The notes below the pieces were generated by a model. The model did no database searches, was not told the origin of the DNA, and saw nothing but the letters and a program-made list of their open reading frames with translations. A stretch of DNA of 35,948 nucleotides from Treponema sp. (GTDB lineage: Bacteria > Spirochaetota > Spirochaetia > Treponematales > Breznakiellaceae): the NCBI GenBank assembly GCA_009781635.1, contig WQXU01000025.1, positions 1 to 35,948 on the forward strand, in the 5' to 3' direction. Of the stretch, positions 17,576 to 24,339 are shown piece after piece. The stretch's first letter is position 1. Every line of letters starts with the position of its first letter. The translations under genes and the position numbers were made by a program.

Positions 17576-17965
17576 GGTTTCTCCTTTCTGTCAATTAAGT
17601 ACGCTAACATTTCCATAAATATCTTTTATACTTTTAGCAAGCTTCAAACCGTTCATTCCTGCCATCTCTATATTAAATATACAAAAAATTACACAAGGCA
17701 TGTACAACAATATTGAAGGAATCAAAAGAGTTTTGCGCCATTTTTATCAAAATTTTACTATATTATTAGCCATAAATCTGACAGAACAAAACGGTTATGA
17801 TTTGATTTTTATGGTATTCTTTTTCATAACGGCTCTCCTATAAGATTTGTGTGGTAACAAAACCTTCCAGGTTAAAACCGTTTTCATGTAGGGGGTATGT
17901 TTTACACTGTAAAACTATCGGCGAGGCGGAAGCGTAAATGACTTTTATTAATAAGGAATTAATTT
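17576..17965. other. intergenic region with partial repeat element
   Basis: No gene is seen. It holds the upstream region of the chemoreceptor gene and, near 17891-17934, a hairpin plus GC-rich text resembling part of the repeat at 12663 and 15412. TTATGA/TCATAA-type short inverted text around 17790-17840 is seen but not assigned. Confidence 0.5.
17891..17934. repeat. partial third relative of the repeat element
   Basis: GGGGGTAT, then GTTTTAC-act-GTAAAAC (7-bp stem, 17899-17915), then CTATCGGCGAGGCGGAAGCG. The order of a G-run plus TAT, a TTACA/TAAA core and CTRTCSGCRAGGCG follows copies A and B. Similarity is partial and judged by eye. Confidence 0.4.
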
Positions 17966-18619
17966 ATGGAAATTGAATTGAGGCTCGAAGAAGAAAGAGA
18001 CTATTGGGAAGTAGAAAATTTGACAAGAGAGGCATTCTGGAATATGTATTTTCCCGGTGCAGACGAACACTACCTTGTTCATAATTTACGCAAGGCAAGT
18101 GAGTTTGTTAAAGCGCTTGATTTTGTTGCCTGTTTGCCTGCCTGCGGGCAGATCGTTGGAAATATAATGTATGCAGAATCAAGGATTATCAATTCCGGAA
18201 ACGGACATAGCTCTCAGGAGCATACTGTTTTGACATTTGGCCCTGTCAGCGTGCTACCCGAGTATCAAAATAAAGGTATTGGTGCAAAATTGATAAATCA
18301 TACGATATCAATAGCAAAAAAGATGGGATATAAAGCGATATTAATTTACGGCGCGCCGGAATATTATAGAAGGTTTGGATTTGCAGCATCAAAGAATTTT
18401 AACATAACAAACAAAGACGGAAAGTTCCCTGCTGCCTTATTGGTTTTGGAATTATTTCCCAATGCGCTGGATGGCATTCATGGGGTTTTTGACGAGGGGC
18501 AGGCATATCAAATTAATGCGGATGATGCTGCGGAGTTTGACAAGAAGTTCCCTGCAAAAGAAAAGTTCAAAACAGAATCGCAGGAAAGGTTTCTGGAGAT
18601 TGCAGGCAAATTTTTGTAA
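17966..18619 (+). CDS. GNAT-family N-acetyltransferase
   Basis: A 217-residue GNAT acetyltransferase of the YhbS-like type. It begins with MEIELRLEEERDYWEVENLT and has the strand-4 to acetyl-CoA loop TFGPVSVLPEYQNKGIGAKL at about 89-113, where Q/RxxGxG/A appears as QNKGIG, followed by helix LINHTISIAKKMGY and YGAPEYYRRFGF at about 137-150. The C-terminal 60 residues form a smaller extension (LELFPNALDGIHGVFDEG). AAGGA lies eight bases before the ATG. The acceptor substrate is unknown. It is followed after a 105-base gap by a membrane-protein gene, probably a separate unit. Confidence 0.92.
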   Translation: MEIELRLEEERDYWEVENLTREAFWNMYFPGADEHYLVHNLRKASEFVKALDFVACLPACGQIVGNIMYAESRIINSGNGHSSQEHTVLTFGPVSVLPEYQNKGIGAKLINHTISIAKKMGYKAILIYGAPEYYRRFGFAASKNFNITNKDGKFPAALLVLELFPNALDGIHGVFDEGQAYQINADDAAEFDKKFPAKEKFKTESQERFLEIAGKFL

Positions 18620-18742
18620 AGCAGGTTATAAAAATTCCTATTGTGAGACTTCTATCTATAAATTTAGCTTGTGAAAAAAGCAAACTGAGTATATAATAAG
18701 TAAGGTTTTCCAGCACAAATTTAATTGAAAAAGAGTATCAAT

Positions 18743-19552
18743 ATGAATTACAAAGCAATTTCAGATTTACATAAACGTAACAAACCATTTTCCATGTTCA
18801 ATTTTATCATGTTTGTTATTGGCCTTGGCCAAACAGCCGGAGCAGCCGCAATTTTTGTGTTTGGGATTGTACCAGTCATACAAGGCAAAAACAGCTTTGA
18901 AATCATTATATTACCCATGTTTCTTCTTTTCGGCGCAGCAGGCCTTGGTTTACTTTCCTTTGTAGTAATTCAAATAGTAAAATATAAAAGATGTTTTATT
19001 TTGCTGAAAAACGGCAGCAATGGCAGAGGAACATATTTAGCCAGTGATCACATCCTGATCAACCACGATCCGTTCTACAGGATAAAATACTCCTTTAGAG
19101 ATGAAAACAACAGGCAGCATGAGGTAAAAACACGTTATATCTACTTCGAACATGAAATGCAGGAATTACAGCAAATGAGCACTTTCCCCGTAAAATATCA
19201 CGGCAAACATGCGGTAATCGCATGGGTTGATGAGCAGCTAACATATGACGATGCCGCAGCCGGTTGTTTTGTTACACGCAAAAGGCGCGTAGTAATTACA
19301 TTGAACATCATCTTTGGCGTTATAATGCTTGTTTCCTTAATCGGAACAATAGCAGGGCTGGGCACCAGGCTCTTTAACAACAGCTCAATTGACACAGCGT
19401 TTATTATCGTATTTATATTTAGTATTTTCGGCATAGCTTTTACCAACGTTGCTGCCGCAGTCATACGCAAGATGCTATTAATTAAAGATGCTGTTCTGGA
19501 CATCAAAAATTCCGGCACTAAACCAACAATTTCCAAACACAATTTTTTCTGA
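18743..19552 (+). CDS. polytopic membrane protein, DUF3592-like
   Basis: About 269 residues from ATG 18743 (AAGAG seven bases upstream); an in-frame TTG at 18725 adds six residues. Four hydrophobic spans are seen: FNFIMFVIGLGQTAGAAAIF, IILPMFLLFGAAGLGLLSFV, VVITLNIIFGVIMLVSLIGT and TAFIIVFIFSIFGIAFTNVA. Between spans 2 and 3 lies a strand-rich cytoplasmic or periplasmic domain with RIKYSFRDENNRQHEVKTRY and FPVKYHGKHAVIAWVDEQ. This pattern of a beta domain asking whether a value is in range between TM pairs is typical of DUF3592. Function is unknown. It ends against the convergent 4Fe4S gene with no gap. Confidence 0.7.
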   Translation: MNYKAISDLHKRNKPFSMFNFIMFVIGLGQTAGAAAIFVFGIVPVIQGKNSFEIIILPMFLLFGAAGLGLLSFVVIQIVKYKRCFILLKNGSNGRGTYLASDHILINHDPFYRIKYSFRDENNRQHEVKTRYIYFEHEMQELQQMSTFPVKYHGKHAVIAWVDEQLTYDDAAAGCFVTRKRRVVITLNIIFGVIMLVSLIGTIAGLGTRLFNNSSIDTAFIIVFIFSIFGIAFTNVAAAVIRKMLLIKDAVLDIKNSGTKPTISKHNFF

Positions 19553-20266
19553 TTATGTATAGCCAAGCGCACTCATGGTAAATGGGCAATTTGATACGCA
19601 TAAACTGCATAATGTAGATTCCAACCCTAACAGAGTTTTTGCGCGGGCGCGGGCCGCTTCATGGCAGGCATTAGCGTCAAAAAAATTATCCCTGTCGATA
19701 TTATTTTCCCATAATCCGCCGAGCGGCGCTTTTCCTGGACAAACTTCTGCGCAAATATTGCAGTTTGCAGGACATTTTGATTTTGTAAAAGGCGTGCCGC
19801 ATTCAAGAGGCGCATTAGTTAAAACCGCAGTTAATCTGAGCGCCGAGCCGGCTTCCTTTGTAACGAGCATTGCGCACTTTCCAATCCAGCCTAACCCTGA
19901 CAATGTCGCTACAGTTTTATAAGGTAAAACTGTACGCAATTTATCGCTGTAAACTGCCGTTGAAGATTTCTTTGCAAAAGCCTTAAATCCCTTATTTACA
20001 AGATATTGTTCTGTTATCTCTGCAAGCTCATCAAGCCGCGCAGGCTTTGGTTTCCATTCCTCGTAATACTTCAGCATATTGCCGTTTTTTAATTCATGCA
20101 TTGCTTCTTTGGAAAATGTCAAAGCCATTACAATACCATAATCAAAATATTGCCTTGTCTCTTTTGGAAGACTTCGTAAATCTGCAAAACCGACAATATT
20201 GCAGCCCTCTTGCTTCATAAGTTGGAGGATTTCCACATTTAAGTTATTTATTTTATTCTCATTCAT
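19553..20266 (-). CDS. 4Fe-4S double-cluster protein, epoxyqueuosine reductase-like
   Basis: A 237-residue cytoplasmic protein resembling the C-terminal half of QueG-type epoxyqueuosine reductases. Residues 95-150 have the cobalamin/radical-chemistry-like core seen in that family (TVLPYKTVATLSGLGWIGKC and then LTAVLTNAPLECG). The iron-sulfur part has KCPANCNICAEVCPGKA at about 165-181 and STLCSLCVSNCPF at about 219-231, i.e. two CxxCxxCxxxC-type ligand sets. It is shorter than QueG (about 310-380 residues), so it is better called a 4Fe-4S double-cluster protein than queG. The start ATG has no clear ribosome binding site. It diverges from the TetR gene, separated by 274 bases, and may be its target. 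Confidence 0.8.
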   Translation of the reverse strand: MNENKINNLNVEILQLMKQEGCNIVGFADLRSLPKETRQYFDYGIVMALTFSKEAMHELKNGNMLKYYEEWKPKPARLDELAEITEQYLVNKGFKAFAKKSSTAVYSDKLRTVLPYKTVATLSGLGWIGKCAMLVTKEAGSALRLTAVLTNAPLECGTPFTKSKCPANCNICAEVCPGKAPLGGLWENNIDRDNFFDANACHEAARARAKTLLGLESTLCSLCVSNCPFTMSALGYT

Positions 20267-20484
20267 AATATATATTTATAAGTAATTGATAAATATTAAT
20301 GAACATTTCTAATCATAGTTTTACTAAATCCTTAACCCATTTTAAATATTCCATTATTCCCTTTTTTTCGTTTCTCAAGTTTTTGCTCCTATTATAATCA
20401 TATTTCATTATTATCATTATTAATAATTAATTACAGCACGGCAAACGTATGAAAAAGAAATAAATTGAAAAAATAAAAAAACCC

Positions 20485-20513
20485 TTGACAGAAAAACATA
20501 ACAACGTTATAAT
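20485..20513 (+). promoter_or_regulatory. consensus sigma70 promoter of the TetR gene
   Basis: TTGACA (20485-20490), a 17-base spacer and TATAAT (20508-20513). All twelve box bases match the consensus. It drives the TetR gene, whose ribosome binding site is AAGGGGG upstream of ATG 20541. Confidence 0.9.
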
Positions 20514-20524
20514 AACAATGTTAT
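20498..20524 (+). promoter_or_regulatory. tandem operator palindromes
   Basis: ATAACAACGTTAT (20498-20510) and ATAACAATGTTAT (20512-20524) are two 13-base sequences, each ATAAC-N3-GTTAT, separated by one base, so centres are 14 bases apart. They cover the -10 box. This fits autorepression by the TetR protein encoded just downstream, possibly by two dimers. Confidence 0.8.
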
Positions 20525-20540
20525 CTATAAGGGGGTAATT

Positions 20541-21179
20541 ATGGGAAAACCAAAGACTGATTTAGCGCCCAGGATAAGGGAAAAAACGCTGGAATTACTT
20601 ATGGAAAAAGAGCCTGAGGAGATCTCTACAAGGGATATAGCAAAGGCTTGCGGAGCAACGACAACATGTATTTATTACTATTCTAAGGATAAAGAAACGC
20701 TATATATGGAAATAAAAATTTATTGTGTAGGAGAAATGGATAAGTTTATAAAGAATCAAATTGAAAAAAAGATAAAAAAACAACAAAAGTCAGGTAAAAA
20801 ATCTGACCCATTAATGGAGATTAGAGCAGGATTGGAAGCATTCAGAGATTGGGCAGTTTTAAATCCCAGAATAGCGTTATTGGTGATGGGACGTCTAAAA
20901 GCAGACACCTTAGCTGACCCTGAAAAAATGGAAAAATACTACAAAAGCACTGTTTTTGCGAAAATTGTTTTGGATAATGCTGTTAAAGCAGGGATTATAA
21001 ACAGTAAAGATACTTTACTTGATGCAAGCCTTTGTATATCCGCTCTTTGGGGCGCAATTGAATCAGTACTTCTAAACCGGACCATACCGCAATATTGGAC
21101 AAAAAAAGGCGGTGAATATTTTACAAATAAAATGATCGATTTGCTTTTAACGTCTCTAACGAGGAAATCTTCTTTATAA
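20541..21179 (+). CDS. TetR-family transcriptional regulator
   Basis: A 212-residue TetR protein. The N-terminal HTH runs about 8-55: RIREKTLELLMEKEPEEIST, RDIAKACGATTTCIYYYSKD, KETLYMEIK; the recognition helix is around ATTTCIYYY. The rest is a helical ligand-binding and dimerisation domain (LEAFRDWAVLNPRIALLVMG, DASLCISALWGAIESVLL) of the usual size. AAGGGGG lies eight bases before the ATG. Two palindromic half-site pairs overlap its own promoter, indicating autorepression. The only neighbour that could be a target is the divergent 4Fe4S gene; no efflux pump is adjacent. The ligand is unknown. Confidence 0.94.
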   Translation: MGKPKTDLAPRIREKTLELLMEKEPEEISTRDIAKACGATTTCIYYYSKDKETLYMEIKIYCVGEMDKFIKNQIEKKIKKQQKSGKKSDPLMEIRAGLEAFRDWAVLNPRIALLVMGRLKADTLADPEKMEKYYKSTVFAKIVLDNAVKAGIINSKDTLLDASLCISALWGAIESVLLNRTIPQYWTKKGGEYFTNKMIDLLLTSLTRKSSL

Positions 21180-21382
21180 ATATCATTAATCTGCTTCATT
21201 TTATTACAATATAGATTATTACAGGTGAGAACAATACACTATGGATTATCTGAAGAACAATAGCACAAACAGCAGGTAAAACATATTGTGAAATATAATA
21301 GAATCTAGCCGAACAATAGCAGAATACTAATTTTTTTATCCATATCTTTAAAAACTTTCACATAGACGATGACGTCTTTTTG

Positions 21383-21418
21383 TGCCCGGTAAGGAAAATG
21401 CGAAGCATTTTTCGGGCA
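21383..21418. ncRNA. compound hairpin, possible structured RNA
   Basis: Outer stem TGCCCG (21383-21388) with CGGGCA (21413-21418) and inner stem AAAATGC (21395-21401) with GCATTTT (21405-21411), separated by small internal loops. It lies in a gene-free stretch between the TetR gene and the phage-like element. There is no known family match by eye. Confidence 0.3.
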
Positions 21419-21607
21419 TAAAAAATGTGGTGAAAGAAATCGCCGCAAAGGCGCTTGCGCCGGCTGGCAATTTCTGGAAACCGAGCCGCTGAACAGGAGC
21501 GCAGCGTTAATCGTGTGCTATATGATCCACTATCTGTAAATCTATACCTGATAAGGAATTACGCTGGAATTTTACCTTTTTTAGGTAATTTTTTAGGTAA
21601 TTTGGCA

Positions 21608-21630
21608 TGGCAGAGCTGGTTCGTCTGCCA
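21608..21630 (+). other. 7-bp hairpin ahead of small ORFs
   Basis: TGGCAGA (21608-21614) pairs perfectly with TCTGCCA (21624-21630) around a 9-base loop. It is 78 bases upstream of the first small ORF. Confidence 0.4.
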
Positions 21631-21707
21631 TTAATCATGCGCCTATTGGCTGCCTTGGGGAAATGAACCACCCCTTGTGCAGCTTTTTTGTTTTATGGAG
21701 GTTCAGC

Positions 21708-21806
21708 ATGAAACAAAAGTTCTGCTATATAACATCAATACTCAACAGCACATGCGAAGTCAAATTTTGTATGACTCATTCGGCTTTTATTTGGAGAGCG
21801 GCATGA
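21708..21806 (+). CDS. small ORF, 32 residues
   Basis: A 32-residue reading frame (begins MKQKFCYITSILNSTCEVKF, ends THSAFIWRAA) with GGAGG eight bases before the ATG. It has three cysteines and no similarity I recognise. Its TGA overlaps the ATG of the next frame by four bases, an arrangement that supports real translation. Confidence is limited by size. Confidence 0.4.
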   Translation: MKQKFCYITSILNSTCEVKFCMTHSAFIWRAA

Positions 21807-21997
21807 AAGGCTTTATATACCGTATGGGAATAAAAATCAGAGATATTGGTGAAAGATTAAACCGTATAAAAATATGTAACATCTATATTTTTTATTATCT
21901 GTCTTATTTGTTGAATCTAACTGGATTAGTGATAAAAGATTCAGCTTTAAAAGATACGTCTGTTTTCCGGAGCGGAAAATATAAATACGAATCATGA
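21803..21997 (+). CDS. small basic protein, 64 residues
   Basis: A 64-residue protein, MKGFIYRMGIKIRDIGERLN at the start, with GGAG seven bases upstream of the ATG and a four-base overlap with the preceding frame. The first 25 residues form a basic amphipathic helix, the middle (IYIFYYLSYLLNLTGLVI) a hydrophobic one, and the tail is basic. Short proteins with an MK.FIYR.G..I...GER start are common next to phage and conjugative-element modules, but no function is known. It lies just upstream of the tRNA-like sequence. Confidence 0.5.
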   Translation: MKGFIYRMGIKIRDIGERLNRIKICNIYIFYYLSYLLNLTGLVIKDSALKDTSVFRSGKYKYES

Positions 21998-22074
21998 ATA
22001 AAAAAGCGTAGGAGGGCCAATGTCAATAACATAAAAAAACCAGGGCAGTTGAAAAAGGAGATTGTATAAATAAC

Positions 22075-22133
22075 GGGGTGATGGTATACGCTATCCCCAA
22101 CCAGCGTAGCAGGTTCGATTCCTGTACACCCCA
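22075..22133 (+). tRNA. tRNA-like sequence lacking a D-arm
   Basis: Acceptor halves GGGGTGA (22075-22081) and ACACCCC (22126-22132) pair at six of seven positions, followed by an A at 22133. The T-arm is canonical: GCAGG-TTCGATT-CCTGT (22109-22125). A perfect 6-bp stem TACGCT / AGCGTA (22087-22092, 22103-22108) closes a 10-base loop in the anticodon-arm position. There is no room for a D-arm and the loop is three bases too long, so this is not a normal tRNA gene. It may be a degenerate tRNA, an attachment-site fragment or an element-encoded mimic. The minus-strand frame covering it (MGCTGIEPATLVGDS) is the usual antisense artefact of tRNA genes. Confidence 0.45.
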
Positions 22134-22136
22134 TTG

Positions 22137-22400
22137 ATGAAAATAAAAGTTAAAAGTCACATTTTAATGAACAATACTCCACTGCCTGATGATTTTACAG
22201 AGTCTGGTACTTCCGGCGAAGCATCAGGACATCCCGGCTATATGGATATGTTCACAAATACCTGCAATGACAATGACAGATTTAAAGAAGATGCGGCAAG
22301 ATACTCAGCTGCAGGTACATGGGATGATATTAGAATTTACAATGTGCTGCCGTTACCTTTTGATATGAATACCGGCATTAAATTACAGGACGGGATATAA
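22137..22400 (+). CDS. unrecognised small protein at the element's left end
   Basis: An 87-residue protein from ATG 22137, four bases after the tRNA-like sequence. There is no ribosome binding site, so leaderless or coupled initiation is possible. It is acidic and polar (DDFTESGTSGEASGHPGYMD, NTCNDNDRFKEDAARYSAAG) with no membrane span or motif I know. It ends one base before the replication-initiator-like gene, so the two are in one operon. Confidence 0.6.
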   Translation: MKIKVKSHILMNNTPLPDDFTESGTSGEASGHPGYMDMFTNTCNDNDRFKEDAARYSAAGTWDDIRIYNVLPLPFDMNTGIKLQDGI

Positions 22401-22401
22401 C

Positions 22402-23238
22402 ATGAAAGATAACAATTATTGGACTGTTTTAGGCTGGATGAGAAATAAATTAAAGCTGTCAGGCTATGAAGTTGAAGTATATGCAATAATTTACGGATTT
22501 TCTCAGGACAAAGATTCTCAATTTAAAGGTTCATGTCAATATCTGGCTGATGCAGTAGGAGTTTCAAAGAGAACTATTATATCAATTCTGGGTAAACTGG
22601 TTGAAAAAGGTTATATTCTAAAAACTAAAAGAGGAAAATTTTTTGATTATCAGGCAAGCTCCATTCATTTTCCCGGCGGAGATAAGAGTGAAGAATCTTC
22701 ACCGTCCATTGGTGAAAAAATTGCACCGGTGAAAAAATTGCATCATAAAGGTGAAGAATCTTCACCGGTCACCGGTGAAAATATTTCACCCCATATTACT
22801 ATAAGAGATATACCTAGTCATAATAAATTCAGCGGGTCAGAGGAGCCGCTGAAAAAAAGCTTAATTTCAAAACCAAAAGATAACTTTGAACTAACAATGG
22901 AGCAGTTAAAGCTCTACCGCTCAGCCAAGGACTGCTTTGAGATGTCAGAAAAGTCGAAAGCATTGATGTATCAGGATAAATTATCAACAGCCAGGGAAAT
23001 GCAGCATTTAAAAACTCTTGTAATCCGATGCACTAACATGGCTCCAGGAATAACGGCTGATTTTATGCTGAATGTTCTTGAACACTTTAAAATAATGTGT
23101 AACGGCAAATATCGCAGCAAGATGGTTTTTACTCCGCAATCGTTAATTACTCCGTGGATATGGGCTTTAGTAATAAATTCATTGCCTGAAAATGAATCAC
23201 CGGAAGTAAAAGAAATTATAAGGGGGTTATTTAAATGA
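22402..23238 (+). CDS. phage replication initiator-like winged-helix protein
   Basis: A 278-residue protein. Residues 15-75 form a winged helix-turn-helix (YEVEVYAIIYGFSQDKDSQF, SCQYLADAVGVSKRTIISIL, GKLVEKGYILKTKRGKFFDY) like those at the N-terminus of phage replication initiators. Residues 90-135 are a repetitive linker with EESSP and GE..APV units whose DNA forms a cluster of GGTGAA/TTCACC repeats. The C-terminal half is helical and ends in a segment typical of helicase-loader-type regions (MLNVLEHFKIMCNGKYRSKM, SLITPWIWALVINS). The architecture parallels lambda O, whose origin iterons lie within its own gene. It is translated from AGGA ahead of ATG 22402 and overlaps the next gene by four bases. 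No replicative helicase is seen nearby. Confidence 0.72.
   Translation: MKDNNYWTVLGWMRNKLKLSGYEVEVYAIIYGFSQDKDSQFKGSCQYLADAVGVSKRTIISILGKLVEKGYILKTKRGKFFDYQASSIHFPGGDKSEESSPSIGEKIAPVKKLHHKGEESSPVTGENISPHITIRDIPSHNKFSGSEEPLKKSLISKPKDNFELTMEQLKLYRSAKDCFEMSEKSKALMYQDKLSTAREMQHLKTLVIRCTNMAPGITADFMLNVLEHFKIMCNGKYRSKMVFTPQSLITPWIWALVINSLPENESPEVKEIIRGLFK
22688..22790 (+). other. iteron cluster, candidate replication origin
   Basis: Seven perfect GGTGAA or TTCACC motifs occur within about 103 bases (TTCACC at 22698, 22761, 22785; GGTGAA at 22711, 22728, 22750, 22774), arranged as alternating palindromes, e.g. GGTGAAGA-a-TCTTCACC (22750-22766) and TTCACCGG-tca-CCGGTGAA (22761-22779). They lie inside the initiator-like gene. 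Confidence 0.65.
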
Positions 23239-23612
23239 CAGTAAGGGGATTATTGGATTTTTTTGAAAATTATTATGGTGAAAAATATTCAGGTGTATTT
23301 TTGGATGTTATGACGGAATACTTTGCTGATTGTTCAGATGAGTTTATGAAAGCATCAGCGGCTGTAATAATTAAAAGATTTTCAAGATCATTTAATAAAG
23401 CGCCTGACCTGGCTGTTATTGAAAATAACATTAATGAAATATACAATGAAATGACAAAACTGCAGACAAGGAATGCATTACCGGAACCTCCGCAGGAAAA
23501 ATGTGATTTTAAAACAGCTAAAAAATATATAACAGAAATTAACGAATTATTTAGAAAACTGGATGGAGATGTATTAGCAAAAAAAATTGAGAAAGTTATA
23601 GACGGATTATAA
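23235..23612 (+). CDS. unrecognised helical phage protein
   Basis: A 125-residue soluble protein, mostly helical (LLDFFENYYGEKYSGVFLDV, FMKASAAVIIKRFSRSFNKA, KKYITEINELFRKLDGDVLA). Its ATG overlaps the stop of the replication-initiator-like gene by four bases (ATGA). Position directly after an initiator suggests a helicase loader or a replication accessory, but no motif such as a Walker box is present. AT-rich like its neighbours. Confidence 0.7.
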   Translation: MTVRGLLDFFENYYGEKYSGVFLDVMTEYFADCSDEFMKASAAVIIKRFSRSFNKAPDLAVIENNINEIYNEMTKLQTRNALPEPPQEKCDFKTAKKYITEINELFRKLDGDVLAKKIEKVIDGL

Positions 23613-23712
23613 GATGCGCAATTAAATGTCCTCATTGAAAATTGCATTTAAAAAACTGGCTTAGAAATGGAGTTAATTTACATAGTTTTTAAAAATATTT
23701 TTATAAAAGCTA

Positions 23713-23741
23713 TTGACAAAAATATTAAGATCTGATATCTT
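23713..23741 (+). promoter_or_regulatory. promoter ahead of the tail module
   Basis: TTGACA (23713-23718), 17-base spacer, TATCTT (23736-23741). It is 28 bases before the ATG at 23769, which has GGAGGAG six bases upstream. It probably starts transcription of the tail genes. Confidence 0.7.
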
Positions 23742-23768
23742 TAATAAAGTTGGGGAACTGGAGGAGCT

Positions 23769-24107
23769 ATGTCCTTTAAGTCACCCCATCCCTGCCTGTA
23801 TTCTGGCTGTAGTAATACAGTTCCGTCCAGTTATTTCCAAACACATTTTTATTATCCCCCTGTAAGAACAATTAATAAAAAACCGTCCGTTTCAAAAAGA
23901 AGAAATCATTCTCATGCATACAGGTTCCCTCTTAACTATAATGTAGAGGAAACAATGGATGCTGGAGGAGCATTAAAAGGAAAAAAGAAAGAGGAGGCAG
24001 GAGATAATGCAAATAAATATTTAAACCTGCTGAAAAATCCAGTAAATATCCGCCTGTGCGGTTATTTATACCGCTCTCATGTCGGGAGACAGTATGAGCG
24101 GATTTAA
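23769..24107 (+). CDS. broken HNH-endonuclease-like N-terminus
   Basis: A 112-residue protein. The first 28 residues (MSFKSPHPCLYSGCSNTVPS, then SYFQTH) resemble the zinc-binding start of phage HNH endonucleases, usually HPC.YPGC.N followed by .YC..H. C9, C14 and H26 remain, but the third cysteine is replaced by F24. The HNH catalytic part that should follow is absent; the rest is basic and low in conserved features. In tailed phages such an endonuclease sits beside terminase at the start of the packaging and head genes. Here the next genes are tail genes, so the frame may span a deletion junction. Gene overlap with the following frame is 14 bases. Confidence 0.5.
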   Translation: MSFKSPHPCLYSGCSNTVPSSYFQTHFYYPPVRTINKKPSVSKRRNHSHAYRFPLNYNVEETMDAGGALKGKKKEEAGDNANKYLNLLKNPVNIRLCGYLYRSHVGRQYERI

Positions 24108-24339
24108 ACTACTGCCGAGATGGCAGAATTATACGCCACTATTTCCGGCACAATATCAGGAGGCTTTTTTGAACTCTCTTACAGAATTTTATAAGGGACA
24201 TGCAAAAACAGGTTCAGGAAAAACTTTCAACTATGCAGATCCAGGAGTATCAGGACGGCGTTATTTTGGAGGTGATATCAGATTAAGAACTGTATTTAAA
24301 AACGAATTAAGAAAAACGGAGGGTAAACTTGCAGATTAA
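24094..24339 (+). CDS. small phage protein, probable head-tail connector or tail completion protein
   Basis: An 81-residue protein from ATG 24094, six bases after GGGAGA; an ATG 15 bases upstream is possible. It is polar with a PRWQNYTPLFPAQYQEAFLN start and a basic tail (GRRYFGGDIRLRTVFKNELR). Size and position just before the tail-terminator-like gene and the tube gene fit connector or neck proteins of siphoviruses. No specific family is recognised. Confidence 0.55.
   Translation: MSGFKLLPRWQNYTPLFPAQYQEAFLNSLTEFYKGHAKTGSGKTFNYADPGVSGRRYFGGDIRLRTVFKNELRKTEGKLAD

Larger units (their letters stand above)
20267..20540. other. divergent intergenic region
   Basis: Very AT-rich. It holds the TetR gene promoter at 20485-20513 and the upstream region of the 4Fe4S gene. 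No further gene or hairpin is apparent in 20267-20480. Confidence 0.6.
21180..21707. other. gene-free structured region
   Basis: No gene is supported. Features include a compound hairpin at 21383-21418 (TGCCCG / CGGGCA outer stem, AAAATGC-gaa-GCATTTT inner stem); GGCGC-tt-GCGCC near 21451; two tandem copies of TTTTTTAGGTAA near 21577-21600; and a 7-bp stem TGGCAGA / TCTGCCA with 9-base loop at 21608-21630. GC-rich text around 21430-21520 differs from the AT-rich surroundings and may be a decayed inserted element. Confidence 0.55.

Noticed and set aside
21904-22134. Minus-strand frame starting MGCTGIEPATLVGDS
   Set aside because: This is the typical antisense translation of a tRNA-like sequence, with no ribosome binding site.
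23600-23690. Possible Com-like zinc finger text (CPH..LH) after the third element gene
   Set aside because: The frame is broken by a stop after CPH and has no start codon with a ribosome binding site.
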